A stretch of 6,949 nucleotides of DNA from Sutterella sp. (lineage in GTDB: Bacteria > Pseudomonadota > Gammaproteobacteria > Burkholderiales > Burkholderiaceae_F): the NCBI GenBank assembly GCA_003488465.1, contig DNLN01000169.1:1-6949 (forward strand). The letters are read 5' to 3'. A model generated the notes under the pieces. That model had not been told where the DNA came from, made no database searches, and saw only the letters and a program-made list of their open reading frames with translations. Shown piece by piece: positions 6,452 to 6,949 of the stretch (positions within the stretch are counted from its first letter, which is position 1; every line of letters starts with the position of its first letter). Position numbers and translations under genes: made by a program.

Positions 6452-6949
6452 TGTCCTTGTCTCCGTAGCGCAGTCGCTTCAAATGGACAAGAAGCAGGCT
6501 CACGGCAGCCGGCGTGACACCCGATATGCGGCCCGCCTGACCAAGCGTCTCCGGACGCATGGCCTTCAGTTTCTGTCTGACTTCAAACGAGAGGCCGCCA
6601 ACAGCGTCGTAGTCCATGTCAGGAGGCAGACGCATCTCTTCGTGAGCTCGCGTCTTCTCGATCTCTTCCTTCTGGCGATCGATGTAGCCCTTGTACTTGA
6701 CCTCAACCTCAATGCGCTCGACCAGTTCTTCTTCGGTCAATGTTTCACGTGAAACATTCTCGCCGCTGGCCCGCTTTAAAGTCATCAGGTCGGCATACCG
6801 GACATCGGGCCTGGAAAGGAGTGACGCAAGCGAATATTCTCGCTCAATCGGGGAACCGAGGACACGCTCGGCCTCACCACAGGCTAGCATCGTCGGCGTC
6901 ACCCAGGTGCTCCTGAGCCTCGATAGCTCGGCGTCAAGCCGGTCGCGCT
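6444..6949 (-). CDS. mnmG: tRNA U34 carboxymethylaminomethyl-modification enzyme MnmG, C-terminal part
   Basis: With MnmE, MnmG (GidA) forms the cmnm5 group on wobble uridine 34 of several tRNAs; it is an FAD enzyme of about 630 residues. Only the last 167 codons are here; the FAD domain and the start lie beyond the right edge. Visible family landmarks, in order, are LRSTWV, GSPIEREYSLASLLSRPDVRY, VEVKYKGYIDRQ, the acidic/helical stretch before LPPDMDYDAVGGLS, and the C-terminal GQAGRISGVTPAAVSLLLVHLK that binds MnmE and tRNA. The reading frame is open to the edge. It ends TGA at 6444-6446, inside the start of rsmG. A perfect parS site is embedded at 6741-6756, where it encodes Val-Ser-Arg-Glu-Thr in a poorly conserved linker. 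Confidence 0.97.
   Translation of the reverse strand, partial: RDRLDAELSRLRSTWVTPTMLACGEAERVLGSPIEREYSLASLLSRPDVRYADLMTLKRASGENVSRETLTEEELVERIEVEVKYKGYIDRQKEEIEKTRAHEEMRLPPDMDYDAVGGLSFEVRQKLKAMRPETLGQAGRISGVTPAAVSLLLVHLKRLRYGDKDNV
6741..6756. other. parS: parS centromere site (ParB-binding palindrome)
   Basis: TGTTTCACGTGAAACA is a perfect 16-bp palindrome and identical to the consensus parS recognised by chromosomal ParB across most bacterial phyla. It lies within mnmG, about 1.7 kb upstream of parA and 2.5 kb upstream of parB on the same strand. Chromosomal parS sites usually cluster near the origin and often close to parAB, so position and sequence agree. ParB would load here, close its CTP clamp and spread over neighbouring DNA including mnmG and rsmG. 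No second copy was noticed in this window. Confidence 0.93.

Overview
The window is an ordinary-looking chromosomal block in which every convincing gene reads on the minus strand. From right to left the order is mnmG (3' part), rsmG, a marC-family gene, parA, parB, atpI, atpB, atpE, atpF, atpH and atpA (5' part, cut in its Walker A motif). This is the conserved mnmG-rsmG-parAB-atp neighbourhood often found near the replication origin. An unbroken atpIBEFHA order with parAB beside it points to Beta- or Gammaproteobacteria. The c-subunit, especially its second helix ([20 protein letters not shown]), strongly resembles Burkholderiales proteins. A Sutterellaceae-like gut betaproteobacterium is possible, but that is a guess. 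No mobile element, RNA gene, CRISPR array or phage gene is visible.

Right part (about 3334-6949). MnmG modifies U34 of tRNAs and RsmG methylates 16S rRNA; their reading frames overlap by 8 nt. A marC-family membrane protein gene lies between rsmG and parA. ParA and ParB form the chromosome-segregation pair, and their target is present too: a perfect 16-bp parS palindrome (TGTTTCACGTGAAACA) lies inside the mnmG coding sequence, about 1.7 kb upstream of parA. The ATPase, the CTP-dependent DNA clamp and the loading site are therefore all within this window.

Left part (1-3333). This is the F1Fo ATP synthase operon: the assembly factor AtpI, the membrane subunits a, c and b, then the stalk subunit delta and the start of the catalytic-head subunit alpha. 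A sigma70-like promoter lies in the 127-nt parB-atpI spacer. Two spacers inside the operon look regulatory. The atpB-atpE spacer has a long pyrimidine tract in the mRNA followed by AAGGAG, which resembles the known atpE translational enhancer of E. coli. The atpE-atpF spacer holds two RNA hairpins, one directly after the atpE stop codon and one directly before the atpF ribosome-binding site. These features fit the need to make many more c-subunits than other subunits.

I found no clearly new biological system. The best leads are the parS site embedded in mnmG, the paired hairpins around the atpE/atpF boundary, the marC gene within the segregation cluster, and the very short leader predicted for atpI.
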